This document shows, piece by piece, positions 5,202-9,737 of a stretch of DNA of 9,737 nucleotides. The notes below the pieces were generated by a model. That model made no database searches. It saw nothing but the letters and a program-made list of their open reading frames with translations, and had not been told where the DNA came from. This DNA comes from Gammaproteobacteria bacterium. Lineage in GTDB: Bacteria; Pseudomonadota; Gammaproteobacteria; UBA6429; Thiohalophilaceae. Location: assembly GCA_003233255.1 (NCBI GenBank), contig QILH01000058.1, positions 1-9,737 of the forward strand. Direction: 5' to 3'. The position numbers and the translations under genes are program-made. Positions within the stretch are counted from its first letter, which is position 1. Each line of letters starts with the position of its first letter.

Positions 5202-8138
5202 ATGCATGAAATCACCCCCGGGCAACGCTGGATCAGTGATACCGAACTGGATATGGGACTGGGTATTGTGCTCGCTACAGAGCACCGCACCATCAGCATT
5301 CTCTTTCCTGCCACTGGCGAACAGCGCACCTACGCCCGCCAGACAGCTCCCCTCACCCGTGTGGTTTTTGCCCCTGGTGATACGATCCGGAATCAAAAAA
5401 ATGAAACACTGCGTGTCAATTCGGTAGAAGAACAGGATAGCCTGTTGTTTTACTGTGGAAAAACCTCCGCAGGAGAAACAACAGTTTGGCCCGAAGGACA
5501 ACTGGACCATTGTATTCAGCTGAACCGGCCACGCGAGCGATTACTGGCCGCACAGGTTGATGCCAACAAGTGGTTTGAACTGCGCTATCAAACCCTGAAA
5601 CATGCCAACCGTTTGGCACACTCCGATTTGTACGGATTGACCGGCGTGCGTACCAGCCTGATCCCCCACCAGCTGTTTATCGCCCATGAAGTGGCCAAAC
5701 GTTACGCACCGCGCGTATTGCTGGCTGACGAAGTCGGACTGGGGAAAACCATCGAAGCCGGTTTGATACTGCACCAGCAATTATTAACCGAACGTGCCAG
5801 GCGTGTATTGATTGTGGTGCCGGAAGCACTGGTACACCAATGGCTGGTGGAAATGTTACGGCGTTTTAATCTTCGTTTCAGTGTATTTGATGAAGAACGT
5901 TGTGCAGGAATTGAAGAAAGTGATTCAACGGAAACGGAAAACCCCTTTGATTCCGAACAACTCATTTTATGTAGCCTGGATTTCTTGTGTAAAAGCAATA
6001 AGCGCAGCCAGCAAGTGCTGGCCGGTGAATGGGATTTTCTGGTCGTGGATGAAGCGCATCATTTGCAATGGTCACCCACGCAAAGCAGTGAAGAATATCA
6101 GCTTATCGAAGCACTGGCGAAAAAAACAAAAGGTGTATTACTGTTAACCGCGACACCGGAACAACTGGGTAAAGAAAGTCACTTTGCGCGTTTGCGTTTG
6201 CTGGACCCGGACCGTTTCCCCGACTTTGATGCTTTTGTGCAGGAAGAAGCCCATTACCGCCCTGTGGCCGAAGCGGTGGAGGAATTGTTGAATTCAGAAG
6301 ACAACCCGGGCAACCACAATCAACTATCTGCACAAACACTCAACACCCTGCGGACAGCACTACCGGAAACCGAAAATCTGTTATTAATCGATTTACTCAT
6401 CGCTGAAAACAATGATGATGCAGAAAAAATCAAGCAACAACTCATTGAGCGACTACTCGACCGGCACGGTACCGGCCGCGTGTTATTTCGCAATACCCGT
6501 ACCACGATAAAAGGCTTTCCCGCACGACAGGTGAATGCCTGTCCCTTGCCGTTCCCCAAACAATACGCCGATGCCTGCAAAGACTTTGCAGAAACCAATA
6601 CCGCAAGAACCTTGTCCGGCGTAAAAAACCTGCTCTGTCCTGAACAACTCAGCCAGCAAGACCCGCACAACCCCGTATGGACATCTTTTGACCCCAGGGT
6701 GGAATGGCTGATTGATACACTTAACACACTCAAACCACAAAAAGTTCTGGTCATTGCGGCCAATACAAAAACCGCACTCGACATCGCGCAAGCCATTAAA
6801 ACAAAAACAGGCACACATGTGCCCGTGTTCCATGAAAACCTCAGTATTATTGAACGCGACCGTGCAGCAGCTTATTTTGCCGATACCGAAAATGGCGGAC
6901 AAGTCCTGATTTGTTCCGAAATCGGCAGCGAAGGCCGGAATTTCCAGTTCTCACATCACCTGGTATTATTTGATTTACCCCTGAACCCTGATCTGCTGGA
7001 ACAACGCATTGGTCGACTGGACCGCATCGGTCAAACCGATATTATTCAAATTCATGTACCCCACTTTGCCCATAGCCCGCAGTCATTATTGTTTGACTGG
7101 TACCAACAAGGCTTGTCTGCCTTTGAACATACCAGTCCTGCAGGTGCCAGCGTGTTTGCAAAACATAAAGAACAACTACTGACGGCACTGGTTTCATCCG
7201 CAAAGGCCAGTGGTAAACCAGAAACACACCAGGCATTAATCAGCTCCACACAAGAACTCGCAAAAACACTCAATGACCAATTGCACAAAGGTCGCGACAT
7301 CTTGCTGGAATACAATTCCTGTTTACCCGCAGTTGCCCATGCCTTGCAAGAAAAAGCCCTCCGGGAAGATACAAACACCACCATCGAAAATTATCTCAAT
7401 AATGTATTCGACTGTTTTGGTGTCGATACAGAAATTCACAGCACCGGCTGTTATATCGTGAAGCCCGGCGAACACATGCATACACACTACCCCGGACTTG
7501 ACAGCGACGGCATGAAAGTCACATATGACAGAAATCTTGCGCTATCAAACGAGGATATGCAATTTATCACCTGGGAACACCCCATTGCCACAGGAGCCCT
7601 GGAACTGGTGCTCAGTAATGAAACTGGCAACACCGCCCTGATCGCCATAAAACACCCCGGACTGGATGCAGGCACACTCTGTCTGGAATCTGTATACGTG
7701 CTGGAACCTGTCGCACAAAAAGAATTACAGTCAAAACGCTACCTGCCACCAACGACCATTCATCTGGTTACAGATCAAAATGGAAAAAATATCAGCCGCA
7801 CATTACGCCATGAACTGATTAACCAGTTACTGATCCCTGTTGATGTCGATACCACAAAAAATGTAGTACGCTCTCATACCAGTGAAATCAAGGCAATCAT
7901 TGAATCCTCCGAGCAACGGGCAAACGAGGAAAAACCCCGATTAATTGCCAAAGCCCGCCAACAGGCAATGACCACCCTGGAAACCGAAATAGAACGCTTG
8001 CAGGCATTAAAAGCCCATAACCCCAATGTACGTGAAGAAGAAATCCGGTTTTTCGAAGATCAGCGGGAAGCGGTCAGGATGGCACTCTCGGCAGCAACCT
8101 TACGTCTTGATGCGACCAGAATTATTATTGCGACATAA
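5202..8138 (+). CDS. rapA: RNA polymerase-associated Swi2/Snf2 ATPase RapA
   Basis: RapA binds core RNA polymerase and uses ATP to free stalled post-termination complexes, recycling the enzyme. The 978-residue product is close to the 968 of E. coli and aligns end to end from memory. The N-terminal Tudor-like region opens GQRWISDTELDMGLG (residues 7-21). Helicase lobe 1 has LLADEVGLGKT (motif I; Lys182), VVDEAHH (motif II; Asp283-Glu284) and LLTATPEQLG (motif III; 314-323). Lobe 2 has the arginine-finger motif QRIGRLDRIGQ (601-611, motif VI). The SNF2 core is followed by the long RapA-specific C-terminal region, including DAQFITWEHP-like DMQFITWEHP and a terminal coiled segment with ETEIERLQALKAHNPNVREEE. 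All catalytic residues are intact. AGAGAA lies 7 bases before the ATG. A SulP gene follows after 35 bases, suggesting co-transcription. Confidence 0.98.
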   Translation: MHEITPGQRWISDTELDMGLGIVLATEHRTISILFPATGEQRTYARQTAPLTRVVFAPGDTIRNQKNETLRVNSVEEQDSLLFYCGKTSAGETTVWPEGQLDHCIQLNRPRERLLAAQVDANKWFELRYQTLKHANRLAHSDLYGLTGVRTSLIPHQLFIAHEVAKRYAPRVLLADEVGLGKTIEAGLILHQQLLTERARRVLIVVPEALVHQWLVEMLRRFNLRFSVFDEERCAGIEESDSTETENPFDSEQLILCSLDFLCKSNKRSQQVLAGEWDFLVVDEAHHLQWSPTQSSEEYQLIEALAKKTKGVLLLTATPEQLGKESHFARLRLLDPDRFPDFDAFVQEEAHYRPVAEAVEELLNSEDNPGNHNQLSAQTLNTLRTALPETENLLLIDLLIAENNDDAEKIKQQLIERLLDRHGTGRVLFRNTRTTIKGFPARQVNACPLPFPKQYADACKDFAETNTARTLSGVKNLLCPEQLSQQDPHNPVWTSFDPRVEWLIDTLNTLKPQKVLVIAANTKTALDIAQAIKTKTGTHVPVFHENLSIIERDRAAAYFADTENGGQVLICSEIGSEGRNFQFSHHLVLFDLPLNPDLLEQRIGRLDRIGQTDIIQIHVPHFAHSPQSLLFDWYQQGLSAFEHTSPAGASVFAKHKEQLLTALVSSAKASGKPETHQALISSTQELAKTLNDQLHKGRDILLEYNSCLPAVAHALQEKALREDTNTTIENYLNNVFDCFGVDTEIHSTGCYIVKPGEHMHTHYPGLDSDGMKVTYDRNLALSNEDMQFITWEHPIATGALELVLSNETGNTALIAIKHPGLDAGTLCLESVYVLEPVAQKELQSKRYLPPTTIHLVTDQNGKNISRTLRHELINQLLIPVDVDTTKNVVRSHTSEIKAIIESSEQRANEEKPRLIAKARQQAMTTLETEIERLQALKAHNPNVREEEIRFFEDQREAVRMALSAATLRLDATRIIIAT

Positions 8139-8173
8139 CCGGTAACGACATCAAGCCTGGTACAAGAGGCAGC

Positions 8174-9737
8174 ATGACAATGACACGATTTTTACCGTTT
8201 CTACAGTGGTTTAAACTGATAACGCCTGCAACGCTAAAGGCAGATATTATTGCCGGGTTTACCGGAGCCGTCATTGTACTTCCACAAGGCGTAGCATTTG
8301 CAGCGATTGCCGGGCTACCACCGGAATACGGTCTGTATACTGCCATGGTCACTCCTGTCATCGCCGCTTTATTTGGATCATCCTATCATCTGATTTCTGG
8401 TCCGACCACAGCCATATCCATTGTTGTATTTTCAGCGATCAGCCATCATGCAGACCCCGGCACACCAGAATTCATTCAACTGGCACTGACATTAACCTTC
8501 CTTGCGGGCATCTATCAACTTGGCTTTGGACTGGCGCGACTGGGGGCATTGGTTAATTTTGTATCGCACACGGTGATCATTGGTTTTACCGCAGGTGCGG
8601 CAATTCTCATTGCCACCAGCCAGATGAAGCATGTGCTGGGTACCAGTATTCCCAAAGGTGAATCTTTTTTTCATACATGGATAGATGTATGGAATCAGAC
8701 CGGAAACTTCAACCTGTACATCATCGCAGTATCTGCCAGCACATTGATTTCAGCCTTGTTAATAAAAAAATTGACGCCAAAAATTCCTTATTTGTTAGTT
8801 GGTTTGATTATTGGCAGTATAGTCGCGCTTGTATTGAACGGGGCTGAGTATGGAATAACAATGGTGGGCGAGATCCCTGCACATCTACCGCCATTTTCAA
8901 TGCCAGACTTTTCATTGGCGACGATCCAGATATTGGCACCTGAAGCCTTTGCAGTAGCACTACTGGGACTGATTGAGGCTGTATCAATCAGCCGGGCAGT
9001 AGCGACAAAATCAAACCAGAGAATCAACTCTAACCAGGAATTCGTCGGCCAGGGTTTATCAAATATGGTCGGCAGCTTTTTCTCCAGCTATGCCGGTTCC
9101 GGTTCGTTTACACGCTCGGGGATCAACTACGCAGCGGGAGCAAAAACACCACTGTCTGCGATATTTTCTGCTGTATTTTTGATGTTGACCGTTTTATTGA
9201 TTGCGCCGCTTACCGCCTACTTGCCAGTAGCAGCGATGGGTGGCGTAATCCTCATCGTGGCCTATAACCTGATCGATTTTCACCATATCAAAGATGTACT
9301 TAAAAACAGCAAATCAGAAACAGCTGTTTTATTGGTCACGTTTTTTTCAACATTATTTCTGGAACTGGAATTCGCTATTTATCTTGGCGTTATACTTTCG
9401 CTTGTTTTGTTTCTGGCACGCACATCTATCCCGGAAATCCCAACCCTGGGGATTGATGTTGACGATCAAAAACGTCCACTTATTAACATTAATAAAAAAC
9501 CTGTCAACCAGTGTCCGCAACTAAAAATTATTCGGATCGACATGTCGATTTACTTTGGCTCGTTAAACCATATTCAGGACAGAATTCATAGCATCGTTGA
9601 ACATCAACAGATTTGTCATATTTTGATCGATGCCAGCGGTATCAATTTCATCGATCTGAGTGGTGCTGAAATGCTCATCACCGAAAACAAGCGACTACAA
9701 CATCATGGAGGAGGGCTGTATTTTACCGGGTTGAAAT
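8174..9737 (+). CDS. SulP-family (SLC26-type) anion transporter with STAS domain, 3' end missing
   Basis: The frame stays open from ATG 8174 to the right edge (521 codons). It encodes the SulP/SLC26 fold in the inner membrane: ADIIAGFTGAVIVLPQGVAFA (23-43), GLPPEYGLY (47-55), the LISGPTTA substrate-site loop (73-80), and about a dozen hydrophobic helices. The half-helix region GSGSFTRSG is at 308-316. A cytoplasmic STAS domain begins near residue 450, with ILIDASG (484-490) and IDLSG (493-497), where Ser496 is at the position phosphorylated in anti-sigma antagonists. Homologues carry sulfate, bicarbonate, fumarate or other anions with H+ or Na+; the substrate cannot be fixed here. GAGG lies 4 bases before this ATG and 10 before an alternative ATG at 8180. 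The last residues of the STAS domain lie outside the window. It probably shares a transcript with rapA. Confidence 0.93.
   Translation, partial: MTMTRFLPFLQWFKLITPATLKADIIAGFTGAVIVLPQGVAFAAIAGLPPEYGLYTAMVTPVIAALFGSSYHLISGPTTAISIVVFSAISHHADPGTPEFIQLALTLTFLAGIYQLGFGLARLGALVNFVSHTVIIGFTAGAAILIATSQMKHVLGTSIPKGESFFHTWIDVWNQTGNFNLYIIAVSASTLISALLIKKLTPKIPYLLVGLIIGSIVALVLNGAEYGITMVGEIPAHLPPFSMPDFSLATIQILAPEAFAVALLGLIEAVSISRAVATKSNQRINSNQEFVGQGLSNMVGSFFSSYAGSGSFTRSGINYAAGAKTPLSAIFSAVFLMLTVLLIAPLTAYLPVAAMGGVILIVAYNLIDFHHIKDVLKNSKSETAVLLVTFFSTLFLELEFAIYLGVILSLVLFLARTSIPEIPTLGIDVDDQKRPLININKKPVNQCPQLKIIRIDMSIYFGSLNHIQDRIHSIVEHQQICHILIDASGINFIDLSGAEMLITENKRLQHHGGGLYFTGLK

Noticed and set aside
6320..6814. 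Long minus-strand frames inside rapA (also at 6483-6902 and 5160-5510)
   Set aside because: They are antisense shadows of a fully conserved rapA reading frame.
1..9737. CRISPR array, tRNA or rRNA gene, or complete insertion sequence
   Set aside because: No regularly spaced direct repeats, cloverleaf-like sequence, rRNA-like stretch or transposase frame was seen on either strand.

Overview
The window comes from a Gammaproteobacterium of middling GC content. The clearest evidence is a full-length RapA (RNA polymerase recycling ATPase), which is characteristic of that class and whose motifs and flanking residues match the Escherichia coli protein as I remember it almost block by block. The genus cannot be fixed from the sequence alone.

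Layout: (1) The left edge holds the 5' end of a minus-strand gene for a probable exported protein (start at 121). (2) Positions 122-843 have no convincing gene, but they carry an overlapping palindrome array (741-775) just upstream of a good -10 box (784-789). (3) Positions 844-2982 encode a very AT-rich, 712-residue P-loop (STAND/AAA-like) ATPase of unknown function; it looks horizontally acquired and resembles defence-island ATPases. (4) An imperfect 67-bp inverted repeat (2997-3063) separates it from a convergent small membrane protein on the minus strand (3068-3322). (5) After a gene-poor stretch (3365-3866) comes a tight plus-strand cassette: a TumE/DUF6516-family putative toxin, a winged-helix HVO_A0114-type DNA-binding partner whose start overlaps the toxin stop, and a HigA-type Xre antitoxin without a HigB. 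A 10-bp-arm palindrome sits on the toxin start codon. (6) A noncoding gap (4813-5201) leads to the chromosomal backbone: rapA (5202-8138), followed 35 bp later by a SulP-family anion transporter with a C-terminal STAS domain that runs off the right edge.

How it fits together: the left half (roughly 844-4812) reads as an accessory patch of a putative defence-type ATPase, a repeat element, a small membrane protein and toxin-antitoxin genes, set next to a core housekeeping locus (rapA-sulP). The toxin cassette appears self-regulated through the start-codon palindrome. The ATPase appears to have its own operator-controlled promoter. No effector gene is visible next to the ATPase, so it is either a single-gene system or an orphan. 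The functional assignments of the ATPase and the toxin cassette are inferences from sequence family and context only.
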